Positions 44,599 through 52,752 of a DNA stretch of 59,111 nt are shown one piece after another. A program made the translations under genes and the position numbers. The stretch covers positions 1 to 59,111 of IMG/VR virus record IMGVR_UViG_3300034375_011170, one strand, 5' to 3'. The number at the start of each line of letters is the position of its first letter. The first letter of the stretch is position 1. The stretch comes from a virus. The notes beneath the pieces are model-generated. The model was not told the origin of the DNA, ran no database searches, and saw nothing but the letters and a program-made list of their open reading frames with translations.

Positions 44599-45290
44599 AA
44601 AAAATCGTTTAGTGACCTAAGTACGATTTTCTTATCAATACCAGATGAATCTGTGTAAAACAATTCGTGCTTCATAGTGGGCGAATTTGATAGAAATTCC
44701 TGAACCTTTGAGAAAGTTTTTAGATCCAATGCTTCGAGAAAATCTCCAATTTCTTCTGGTGATAAATCTTCAGAATCATAGACCTCATCTCCATTATAAA
44801 TTTGTTTTACACAACGAATAATAAGTTCAAACATATGTTCTTTTTCAATATCCAAAAATGTATCATCACTATAAAGGGCTGCTGATGGGTATTTCATTAT
44901 AAATCCGGAATTATCATCTATTTTAATATTTGGATCGTTTTGTTTCGGGAAAACAACTTTTATCGTATCAAGATCTATTTCAAAATCATATAATTGCCCG
45001 TCATCTACATCTCGGAATGAAATATTAACAATATTATCAACCGAAAACGATCTAATTTTCAAAAATGTATATTCCAAATCAAAGATAGTCAATTCGTCTG
45101 TATCTAATTCATCAAGGCAGCAATTCGTGACAATTTGTTTAATAGCAACTAATATATCAGTTGGCTCTTCACTTTCTTTTGCAATTAACAGAAGTTTTTC
45201 TTCTTTAACTAAGAAAGGTCGAAATTTAAATTCTTTATCCATAGATGGAATTTTTATAGTATGAATAGGGTGTTCAATTTTTGGTAACAT
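44586..45290 (-). CDS. 26: baseplate hub assembly protein gp26-like
   Basis: 234 residues. IKIPSMDKEFKFRPFLVKEEKLLLIAKESEE at residues 13-43 is the signature of T4 gp26/T4_baseplate family, thought to act as a tail assembly chaperone. T4 gp26 is 208 residues. A slippery sequence T-TTT-TTC (44604-44598) at the codons for the final FF allows a -1 shift into the downstream ORF. Confidence 0.85.
   Translation of the reverse strand: MLPKIEHPIHTIKIPSMDKEFKFRPFLVKEEKLLLIAKESEEPTDILVAIKQIVTNCCLDELDTDELTIFDLEYTFLKIRSFSVDNIVNISFRDVDDGQLYDFEIDLDTIKVVFPKQNDPNIKIDDNSGFIMKYPSAALYSDDTFLDIEKEHMFELIIRCVKQIYNGDEVYDSEDLSPEEIGDFLEALDLKTFSKVQEFLSNSPTMKHELFYTDSSGIDKKIVLRSLNDFFSWR
44598..44604 (-). promoter_or_regulatory. 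-1 frameshift slippery heptamer
   Basis: TTTTTTC in register (GAT TTT TTC), five codons before the gp26 stop. Slipping one base puts the ribosome in the open frame that continues 55 codons. Confidence 0.65.
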
Positions 45291-45332
45291 AATTACTCCA
45301 TTAAAAGTTTAGTATAATCAAAATCAATTTAT

Positions 45333-45962
45333 TTAATAAGTCACTAAAGGATCTTTCAATCCACCGCCTTCTATGGTAAACTGAGAATAAGTTATTGAGG
45401 TTGCAAGGCGTATTAAATCGCCTTTATCGTTCCATGCTAATGGCATTTCCAACAAAGAAGAAGGGAATGCTTCGTATAGATTTATCTTTTTAACAATATT
45501 TCCGACCTGGTCATATAAAAATATTTGCATGGTACTTGTGTATTCACTTTTATATTTTGAAACATATTTTGGTATTCTAATTCCGGATTCCGAACCATTA
45601 AATTCAAATATAGTTCTCATCCAATCATACCAAAAATGTAATAGATCGGCCTTTTTATCTAATAAGATAGAAAAAGTTGTATCGTGATAATATGAATTGA
45701 ATGGGATCTTTTGGGTTGGACCAAATCCGAATCTTTGTACTTCAGCGGAAAGTAAAGAAACCCCAGGTATTTTTACTTGATCAATTCTATATCGTAATAT
45801 GTCATTGGTTACATTAAAGAGGGACTTTTCAGTTCCATCATAACTTTCTAGTTTTTTATTTTGTAATATTGGCGGAATTGATAATGCAACCTCAAATGCA
45901 TGAGGTTTTAAATAGCCATATCCGCTTATATTAGATTTAAAATTGTTTAGGTTAAATCCCAT
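45333..45962 (-). CDS. tail-tube fold baseplate protein (gp54/gp19-like)
   Basis: 209 residues. KIPGVSLLSAEVQRFGFGPTQKIPF near 73-97 and KKINLYEAFPSSLLEMPLAWNDKGDLIRLATSITY near 158-192 fit the tube-protein fold shared by T4 gp19, gp48 and gp54. Near gp48 and gp26, a tube initiator such as gp54 is most likely; gp19 is the alternative. Confidence 0.6.
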   Translation of the reverse strand: MGFNLNNFKSNISGYGYLKPHAFEVALSIPPILQNKKLESYDGTEKSLFNVTNDILRYRIDQVKIPGVSLLSAEVQRFGFGPTQKIPFNSYYHDTTFSILLDKKADLLHFWYDWMRTIFEFNGSESGIRIPKYVSKYKSEYTSTMQIFLYDQVGNIVKKINLYEAFPSSLLEMPLAWNDKGDLIRLATSITYSQFTIEGGGLKDPLVTY

Positions 45963-46528
45963 TATCTTTTTCTTTTACTACTGTTATAAATCCAACGTTG
46001 TAATGGTAACACTGCTACTTTAGACCATTCAGAAGGAGCTACTAATTGAAATTTACTTTTTACATGACTATATAAATATCTTTTTATACACCCGTCAATT
46101 CCATCAAATCTAGTTGACATTTGTTTAAGCATTCTATAAGTTACATTTATTTTAGTGGTTTTGTCAAATTTATTATTGTTAGTTATTTTACTTAATTCTT
46201 GAAGAAGTGCAATCCTCATTGTTTCTGGTAAGTAGTGTAAATTTATACCCAAGAAACCATTGGCATAATATTCAATCGGAATAACCAATGGAAATGCATC
46301 ATAATAAGGCAATATATGTTTATATTTTGGATCATATGAATATAAATACATTCTACCTAGTTCCGGAAATCCTACTTTTTGAAATGATTTGGCTTGTGGG
46401 TTTCTTGTAGTTGCGGTTTTTAATTTTAAAATTAAGTCTCGAATCCAATTGATTGCAGATTTTCTTTGTTCTTGTAGTTCGTAAGACGATTTGTTAAGTA
46501 AATCTTGAAAATTCGTATTCTTTGACAT
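45962..46528 (-). CDS. conserved T4-like phage protein, unknown
   Basis: 188 residues. GRMYLYSYDPKYKHILPYYDAFPLV near 70-95 and GFLGINLHYLP near 105-115 are strongly patterned segments I recall from hypothetical proteins of T4-like marine phages. Basic C-terminus (SSKRKR). It overlaps its downstream neighbour by one base (ATGGG/TAATGG type junction), so is co-translated. Confidence 0.65.
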   Translation of the reverse strand: MSKNTNFQDLLNKSSYELQEQRKSAINWIRDLILKLKTATTRNPQAKSFQKVGFPELGRMYLYSYDPKYKHILPYYDAFPLVIPIEYYANGFLGINLHYLPETMRIALLQELSKITNNNKFDKTTKINVTYRMLKQMSTRFDGIDGCIKRYLYSHVKSKFQLVAPSEWSKVAVLPLQRWIYNSSKRKR

Positions 46529-46975
46529 TTATAATATACCTAATTCTTTTTCTGTGAAAATCTTAAAGCTCCAACCACGATCATTACAATACTGTTCGGC
46601 GGCTTCCCATTTTGCTTGATTCACTCCCCAATTTTTAACTTCGGTCAAATAACTTTTTGTTATTTTTGCTTTCTTTTTTGGCTCGGTTGTAAATTTTAAT
46701 GGCTTCACTTCAATCAATATGGTTTCCTTCATTCCTTTACTATTTATTTTAGATACTATGAAGTCTGGAAAATAACGATGTATTTTATTGTCAATTGGAG
46801 AGCGATATGGAATAGATAGTTCTTCCGACGCCCAAGTAATTATTTCCTTTCTATTGTCTAAATACAACATTAATTTAAGCTCATATCCAGAACGATAAAC
46901 AATATTTGTTGGATCTCCTTTGTATTTTTCTGGATATTTCGGTTTAAAAAAACCTTGAGTGTATTTTTTCGACAT
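46529..46975 (-). CDS. 4: head completion protein gp4
   Basis: 148 residues, close to T4 gp4 (150). QGFFKPKYPEKYKGDPTNIVYRSGYELKLMLYLD at residues 7-40 is diagnostic. It has nuclease-like residues (FPDFIV, ILIEVKP). It completes filled heads before tail joining. Confidence 0.9.
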   Translation of the reverse strand: MSKKYTQGFFKPKYPEKYKGDPTNIVYRSGYELKLMLYLDNRKEIITWASEELSIPYRSPIDNKIHRYFPDFIVSKINSKGMKETILIEVKPLKFTTEPKKKAKITKSYLTEVKNWGVNQAKWEAAEQYCNDRGWSFKIFTEKELGIL

Positions 46976-47012
46976 AATTCTACTAGATTACTTAATAAAT
47001 AATAATTTAATA

Positions 47013-47020
47013 TATTTATA
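47013..47020 (-). promoter_or_regulatory. T4-type late promoter for leftward tail genes
   Basis: TATAAATA on the minus strand, 38 nt before the gp4 start. Confidence 0.6.
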
Positions 47021-47033
47021 TAAAGGTAAAGAG

Positions 47034-47855
47034 ATGCCATTAGCGCCGACTTTAAACAAACCTCTTGTAACGAATTTTCCAACCCCTTTGGACACGGATC
47101 GTATCATAAAGAAAAGATTTCTCCCCAATGATCTATTGTTGAATGGTGAAGAAGGGGGTAATAACTTTTATATGCAAATTGGATTTCAGGAATATAGTTT
47201 CGGAGAGCGTAATCAAATTGGATTGACTGGGTCCGATTTGTTATACCTACCAATTCCTCAAAAAGTCAATGATAGTTTACTTGTTGGTTGGTCCGAACAT
47301 AGTACGGTAAGTTTTAATGGCTTTAATACAAATACGGGAGCTGGTAAATCCCCGGTCAAAAATGCCGTAAAAAATGCAGGAACCGCTATTGTTGCTAATC
47401 CAACGGTTCAAAACATTACTGGATTTCAAATAAATCCATATTTGATTTTGTACTTTCAAAGGCCGTTTTTTAGACAATTTTCATTTAGTTGGACATTTGC
47501 ACTGAGAACAGAGCAAGAATCAAAAACTTTGAGATATATGGTAAATACATTGAAAGATAATGCTTCTCCAGTTATAGGTGCGGCAACTATGGGATATCCC
47601 AACGTGGCGTTAATTAATCTATTTCCAAATGACATGTTTAATATGTTACGATTTAAACCATGCGCAATTATGGGAGTTACAGTTGATCATACTCCAGTTG
47701 GCCCGGCATTTGTAGAAAACGGTTCTCCGGTATTAGCTTCCCTTAGACTAGATTTAAAAGAAGTTGGCGTTTGGAGCCAAGGTGAATTTACGGAAAGTCA
47801 ACAACAAGGTGGAATTGACGATGTCGGAATAGAAGATGGCGGATTCGGAGAATAA
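47034..47855 (+). CDS. 48: baseplate tail-tube cap gp48-like
   Basis: 273 residues. LYLPIPQKVNDSLLVGWSEHSTVSF near 65-90, then NPYLILYFQRPFFRQFSFSWTFALRTEQES near 145-175 fit the T4-like gp48 family, which caps the baseplate and starts tube assembly. AAGGTAAAGAG precedes the ATG. Divergent from gp4. Confidence 0.78.
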   Translation: MPLAPTLNKPLVTNFPTPLDTDRIIKKRFLPNDLLLNGEEGGNNFYMQIGFQEYSFGERNQIGLTGSDLLYLPIPQKVNDSLLVGWSEHSTVSFNGFNTNTGAGKSPVKNAVKNAGTAIVANPTVQNITGFQINPYLILYFQRPFFRQFSFSWTFALRTEQESKTLRYMVNTLKDNASPVIGAATMGYPNVALINLFPNDMFNMLRFKPCAIMGVTVDHTPVGPAFVENGSPVLASLRLDLKEVGVWSQGEFTESQQQGGIDDVGIEDGGFGE

Positions 47856-47856
47856 A

Positions 47857-48750
47857 ATGGCAAATAGATTAATTACTGAAAAATATTTCGATAAATTTCC
47901 AATAATACAATATTCTAATACAGAAGTTGTGGATATAACCCGTAGGACAACCCTACTTGATACTATTTCTAAAAATCCTTATAACTTTTATTCTTACGAT
48001 ATATCAAATGCGGAAAGAGCGGATCATCTAAGTTATAGATATTATAAAGATTCATATTTTAGTTGGTTAATATACCTTTCGAATAATATCATTGATCCAT
48101 ATTATGAATGGTTTTTGGATAGCGAAGAATTCGAGAACTTTCTAATAAAAAAATATGGTTCCATTGAAGAATCTTTGAGAAAGGTTCACCATTATCAAAA
48201 TGATTGGGAATTTAAGGAAAAGATATCTATAAGTTCTTATGAAGCGTTAGTGGATTCTCAGAAAAAGTATTGGGAACCAGAATATGCATTCAACAATATA
48301 AAGCAATATAAAAGAAAGGAAATTGACTGGAAGTCTAATACAAATAAAGTTATTTCTTATGAAGTTTCCTCTAATTCGTTCATAGAAGGGGAAGTTTGCA
48401 AAATTGTATTTAACCCAGAAGTAGAAGAATTCGGTAAAGGAGAAGTAACTACTATATCTAATAATATGATTTACATCAATAACGTATCGGGTACATTCTA
48501 TACAGACGATGATGTTTCAGTTCTCCCAACAAGTTATATTTACGGGATAGAAAGTCAAACAAATACAATTTTTACTGATGTATCTTCTGTGTCTAATAAT
48601 ATTTCGGAAGAAGAATTAGTATATTGGAAAGAAGTCACTAACTATGAATATGAATATAATAAGAATCAATTCAACTCAACTATAAGATTGATTGATTCTA
48701 AATTTTCCAGACAAGCCGCAGAAGAACTTAATGAATTAATGGGAAATTGA
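47857..48750 (+). CDS. 53: baseplate wedge gp53
   Basis: 297 residues. YFDKFPIIQYSN, DITRRTTLLDTISKNPYNFYSYDI and LSYRYYKDSYFSWLIYLSNNIIDPYYEW near 60-90 are characteristic of gp53. It is longer than T4 gp53 (196) by a C-terminal part. The start at 47857 follows GGAG; an earlier in-frame ATG overlaps gp48. Confidence 0.87.
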   Translation: MANRLITEKYFDKFPIIQYSNTEVVDITRRTTLLDTISKNPYNFYSYDISNAERADHLSYRYYKDSYFSWLIYLSNNIIDPYYEWFLDSEEFENFLIKKYGSIEESLRKVHHYQNDWEFKEKISISSYEALVDSQKKYWEPEYAFNNIKQYKRKEIDWKSNTNKVISYEVSSNSFIEGEVCKIVFNPEVEEFGKGEVTTISNNMIYINNVSGTFYTDDDVSVLPTSYIYGIESQTNTIFTDVSSVSNNISEEELVYWKEVTNYEYEYNKNQFNSTIRLIDSKFSRQAAEELNELMGN

Positions 48751-48753
48751 TAT

Positions 48754-49938
48754 ATGGCGTTTACAAAAGAAATTGGTATAGGGGATTGTATAGCTGATGT
48801 TACTTATAATGGAGAATATCTGCCAATAATGTCTATAGACATTAAAGAAAATATATTGGATCCATTTGGCCCAAAGGCAAGTATATATTTAAGAGATGTT
48901 TTTAATAACTTTGCGTTTCTTCCTGGGAACGAGAAAGATAAAATCATAATAACATTTACGGATCATTTAAATAATAAAGTTGTATTTGACATGAGGCCGT
49001 TTAAACATGTTAATATGCACGACGCCACCAAAAATAATAAAGGTAGCGGAAAATATCAAGTTTCTGAATTGATAGTAGTTACTCCGGAATATTTGGCAAA
49101 TTTAAAAAATCCAGTACAGGGGAAGAAAGAAGGTCCAAGTACCACAACTGCAAAAAGTATATTACAAGGAAACCTGGGGACTACGAAAAATGTGATAATT
49201 GGGGATTCGTCCACGTCCCCTCAACAAATAAATTTTACTTTAGATAAACCTTCAGATGCAATTGGAAGTAAATTGAACGGTCTTGGATCATCAAGTTCTA
49301 GCGGTTCTGCGTTTTATGTATTTTTTCAATCTGTTGTTAATGGGATTGCTTCTTATACAATTACCACCTTTAATAAATTGATGCAACAAAAACCTCAATT
49401 TGAATACGTTAAAAGATCAGATGCCGGTACGGGAAATATTTCTAAGCAAGATTTAATTTATTCTATAATGGGTTTAAACGTCGATTCTTCCTTTGACCTG
49501 GAAAGAAGAATTGATGGGCAATTGTCAGGTAAGTCATTTAATCTATCAACTGGTCAGACTTATACTATGGGTCCAATTGCACCGGCAACTAAACCCGAAG
49601 ATCCAACTGTAATTGATAGAACTGTTGAAATGCCTAACCCAGTTTATATAAATATTTTGTACGATAAGGTTAATACTAAAAACAAGACAAATGTGGTTAA
49701 AGCGCAATTACAAAAAGCATGGGAATTAGCAAAGTATTCAGAAGTAAACGGTATGATAAGAATTTATGGTAATGGCGGAATACAATTGGGGAGTTTGATA
49801 GATATTGACCCAGGAGATACACCAAATAGACTTCAAGGGAAAGGTTTGGTTACGGCCATTCAACACCAAATAGCAGACGAAGGAATTAGTCCTAGATATG
49901 TGCAAAATGTTGCTGTTGTCCCAATTCCTAAATCATAA
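48754..49938 (+). CDS. 27: baseplate central hub gp27
   Basis: 394 residues, versus 391 in T4. It begins with a beta-rich DCIADVTYNGEYLPIMSIDIKENILDPFG and ends with GSLIDIDPGDTPNRLQGKGLVTAIQHQI, like the tube-domain barrels of gp27. It forms the trimeric cup above gp5. Three bases separate it from gp53. Confidence 0.82.
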   Translation: MAFTKEIGIGDCIADVTYNGEYLPIMSIDIKENILDPFGPKASIYLRDVFNNFAFLPGNEKDKIIITFTDHLNNKVVFDMRPFKHVNMHDATKNNKGSGKYQVSELIVVTPEYLANLKNPVQGKKEGPSTTTAKSILQGNLGTTKNVIIGDSSTSPQQINFTLDKPSDAIGSKLNGLGSSSSSGSAFYVFFQSVVNGIASYTITTFNKLMQQKPQFEYVKRSDAGTGNISKQDLIYSIMGLNVDSSFDLERRIDGQLSGKSFNLSTGQTYTMGPIAPATKPEDPTVIDRTVEMPNPVYINILYDKVNTKNKTNVVKAQLQKAWELAKYSEVNGMIRIYGNGGIQLGSLIDIDPGDTPNRLQGKGLVTAIQHQIADEGISPRYVQNVAVVPIPKS

Positions 49939-49947
49939 GGTGATATA

Positions 49948-51522
49948 ATGAGATTTAAATTTGCTGAAGTAAGGAATATCGAAAATGATCCTTCTCAATC
50001 CGGAAGGGTTTCGGTTAGATCTTATGGCGATCAAGATAACGAGAAACTAACACCTGACAGTGCTTTACCTTGGGCAATTCCACTCCAATCCAGTACTTCT
50101 GCCGCAACCAGTGGATTGGGAGAAACGCCAACTGGATTAGCAGTGGGTTCAAGGGTAATGATAGGTTATATGCCCGAAGATAAAGCCGAACAATTTCCCA
50201 TAATTATGGGATCGTTTAGTAGGGCAGAAACCCCTTCATCCCAAGGGCCACAAGTGGGAGCTGACCCCAATAGTGGCGGTAAAATTGGCGCTCCCGCTCC
50301 AGATTTTCCTGGTGGTATTTTACCTAAGTCCGATGGAACCTTAGTTGAATATAATGATCCTGCGGATGGTTCGCCGAAGCCAAATATTTCCAAAAATCCG
50401 GCCGCAAATTTGATTATGAATAGGGATAATTTGATTAAAGCCTTTGTTGATAATTCATATTGTGCATCTCCGACAGCTGGCGATATTGGAAGAGAAGAAA
50501 ATGGTACTGCTGGTTTGAGGGAAAAATATGCCCCAAATGCGGATGGGCCCAGTACAGCTGCAGCTAAACCAGGTAAGGATATATTGAAGGTTTCGGAAGA
50601 AGTTGGTTTAGTACCAATTTTGCCTAACGTATATCAAGATTTACAAAAGGCGGATATGATGTTAGCGGCATATTCGGAAAAATCTCATCTAGACATGTTA
50701 AGTGAATCTTATTTTAATGTATTGAAATTATTCACCATACAATATTCGTATCAATATACTATTGATGTTTTGACAAAAGCTTTATCTGGACCGAAATCAA
50801 AATTATTGAGTGAGAAATATAAGAAAATAATAAATGATGCTCATGAACAATTTTCGGAGGAATATTTAAAAACCGGAGGTAATCTAAAAACTATTTCGTA
50901 TAACGTAGTGGTAAATTCTGACTTCGATACAATCCCGGAAAGGAATATAGTCACAAAAGTTCCGGATTTGTATATACAAGATTATTATCATTATTCTAGA
51001 TCAAAATTTCCAGGTTATAAAACATGGATTAAACCAGAATCTAATACGATTTTTTACACAAAAAGAAATCTTGGGGAAACATATTATGAGACTTCCGAAG
51101 AAGAAATATTACAACGTAGTATTGATAGATTATATAATGCCTTGAATGAATACTTTTTAAATAAAACTCTCGCGGTGAATATCTTAATAGATATATTCGA
51201 TGCTGAAATTAGTAATATTAAGATTGACTATATTGAAATATCTTTGGGAAAAAACTTCAAGAATTATTCTTCTAGTTCACCAAAAACCTTATTGGGATCA
51301 ATGGCCGATAATATCAATAATCAAATATCAACTCATTTACCTAGATCGGTAATAGATACAGATAAAGCCACAACGATTATTAAGGATTTTTCAGAAAAGA
51401 TTTCTATTGCCAAAAACATGAGAAAAATTACCAAAAACGCAATTAATAAATATTCTACTAAATTAAATAACTCGTCCAATACAAGCCCCTTGACATCAGA
51501 GGGAATACGTTTATTTGAATGA
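49948..51522 (+). CDS. 5: baseplate hub gp5-like, N-terminal OB domain
   Basis: 524 residues. An N-terminal OB-fold (MRFKFAEVRNIENDPSQSGRVSVR, then LPWAIPLQSST and GLAVGSRVMIGYMPED, then FPIIMGSF) as in T4 gp5. The rest is helical and lacks a recognisable T4-lysozyme domain and beta-helix. The beta-helix is encoded separately by the next gene. This separates functions fused in T4 gp5. Confidence 0.8.
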   Translation: MRFKFAEVRNIENDPSQSGRVSVRSYGDQDNEKLTPDSALPWAIPLQSSTSAATSGLGETPTGLAVGSRVMIGYMPEDKAEQFPIIMGSFSRAETPSSQGPQVGADPNSGGKIGAPAPDFPGGILPKSDGTLVEYNDPADGSPKPNISKNPAANLIMNRDNLIKAFVDNSYCASPTAGDIGREENGTAGLREKYAPNADGPSTAAAKPGKDILKVSEEVGLVPILPNVYQDLQKADMMLAAYSEKSHLDMLSESYFNVLKLFTIQYSYQYTIDVLTKALSGPKSKLLSEKYKKIINDAHEQFSEEYLKTGGNLKTISYNVVVNSDFDTIPERNIVTKVPDLYIQDYYHYSRSKFPGYKTWIKPESNTIFYTKRNLGETYYETSEEEILQRSIDRLYNALNEYFLNKTLAVNILIDIFDAEISNIKIDYIEISLGKNFKNYSSSSPKTLLGSMADNINNQISTHLPRSVIDTDKATTIIKDFSEKISIAKNMRKITKNAINKYSTKLNNSSNTSPLTSEGIRLFE

Positions 51523-51534
51523 TAAGGAAGCAAA

Positions 51535-52278
51535 ATGGCAACCGATGATAACAAAACTTTACCTATACCTATGTGGGCGGACCCGGATAGTGGTATAGTT
51601 CCAAAGTATCCTTATTTTTATGGTAAAAGGGATCCTTCTGGTAGATATGAATTTTCATATAGTAACCCAAAGGAACTTGATAAGAGTAGTGTTGAACGGT
51701 ATGAGGCTTCTGGAAGTTTTGAAACTATTCATTCCCATCCGGATAAAAAAGAAATTAGGACTAAATTTAATGCTGGACAAAGCTTTGAATATACTGCCGG
51801 TGGATCGAGTAAACAAGTAGACGGTAATGTATTTGAATCAACTTCTTCCACAAAACATGAAAATATTTCCGGAGATTCTGGTAAAATAACAGGTGGAAAA
51901 TCCATTAATGTGTCCGGCGGTTCTCAAATAAATATGGGTAAGAACGTTCTTATCGCATCGGCCGGAGATAGTAATTCAATTGGGATGGGTACTACTTCCG
52001 GAGAATCAATAACGGACCATGTTGGTAATGTATATCAGAGTTTTGAAGGAAACTTTGTAAAGAGCGTAATTGGCACCGAATTGAAACTTGTGGTAGGAGA
52101 TTACGGAATACAAGTTCAGGATGGAAATTATGATGTTGATGTTTCAGGAAACTTAAGAATATTTTCCGAACAAAATGTAACTATTGAATCCGATACTCAA
52201 ATTGTAATAAAAATAGGAAATACCGAAGTAATTATTGATGAGAGTAATATAGGAACGCTTAAAGCGCTATTGTCATGA
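51535..52278 (+). CDS. beta-helical spike protein (gp5 C-terminal-like)
   Basis: 247 residues. Residues 60-235 are repeating short strands (FNAGQSFEYTAGG, INVSGGSQINMGKNVLI, VQDGNYDVDVSGNLRIFSEQNVTIES) as in the triple-stranded needle of gp5 or gpV. It would form the puncturing spike under the gp5 OB trimer and be tipped by the PAAR protein. AAGGAAG precedes the start. Confidence 0.78.
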   Translation: MATDDNKTLPIPMWADPDSGIVPKYPYFYGKRDPSGRYEFSYSNPKELDKSSVERYEASGSFETIHSHPDKKEIRTKFNAGQSFEYTAGGSSKQVDGNVFESTSSTKHENISGDSGKITGGKSINVSGGSQINMGKNVLIASAGDSNSIGMGTTSGESITDHVGNVYQSFEGNFVKSVIGTELKLVVGDYGIQVQDGNYDVDVSGNLRIFSEQNVTIESDTQIVIKIGNTEVIIDESNIGTLKALLS

Positions 52279-52299
52279 TAAATATAATAACGAGGACAA

Positions 52300-52752
52300 A
52301 TGGCTAGATTAACAAGGGCGGACTTTTTTCGAAAAGATCCTAATAAAAAATTTGAATTTTATTCGGATTTTACTAATAATTTCAAAACCCTTCCTGGTGG
52401 TAAACATCTTGCTAGGGCTTTGGATGAGAGATCAATACAACAATCCCTAAAAAATATAATATTAACTGGAATTGGAGAAAGGCCATTTCAACCATTAGTC
52501 GGTTGTCAAATAGCCAAGATGTTATTTGATCCCAATAACCAAGGCGAAAAATCATCATTAGAATTTTTCATTCAATCTGCAATAGAACTAAATGAACCAA
52601 GGGTCATTTTAGTTGATATCATAGTAGATAACGGCGAGACAATTAATAGATATCATAGAGATTCTAACGAAGTAGTGATCACTATAAAATATAAAACAAT
52701 AAATGATTCCACGACGAAATCATTTACACAAATCCTTAAAAGAGTTCGATAA
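52300..52752 (+). CDS. 25: baseplate wedge gp25
   Basis: 150 residues. DEREIQ-type region ALDERSIQQSLKNIILTGIGERPFQPLVGCQIAKMLFDP at about 36-75 is diagnostic for gp25/W lysozyme-like baseplate proteins. It nucleates the sheath. T4 gp25 is 132 residues. It shares a base with the gp6 start. Confidence 0.92.
   Translation: MARLTRADFFRKDPNKKFEFYSDFTNNFKTLPGGKHLARALDERSIQQSLKNIILTGIGERPFQPLVGCQIAKMLFDPNNQGEKSSLEFFIQSAIELNEPRVILVDIIVDNGETINRYHRDSNEVVITIKYKTINDSTTKSFTQILKRVR

Noticed and set aside
46071-46348. TATAAATA motifs at 46071 and 46341 on the plus strand
   Set aside because: They lie within leftward genes and point against them with no gene to drive; chance in AT-rich DNA.
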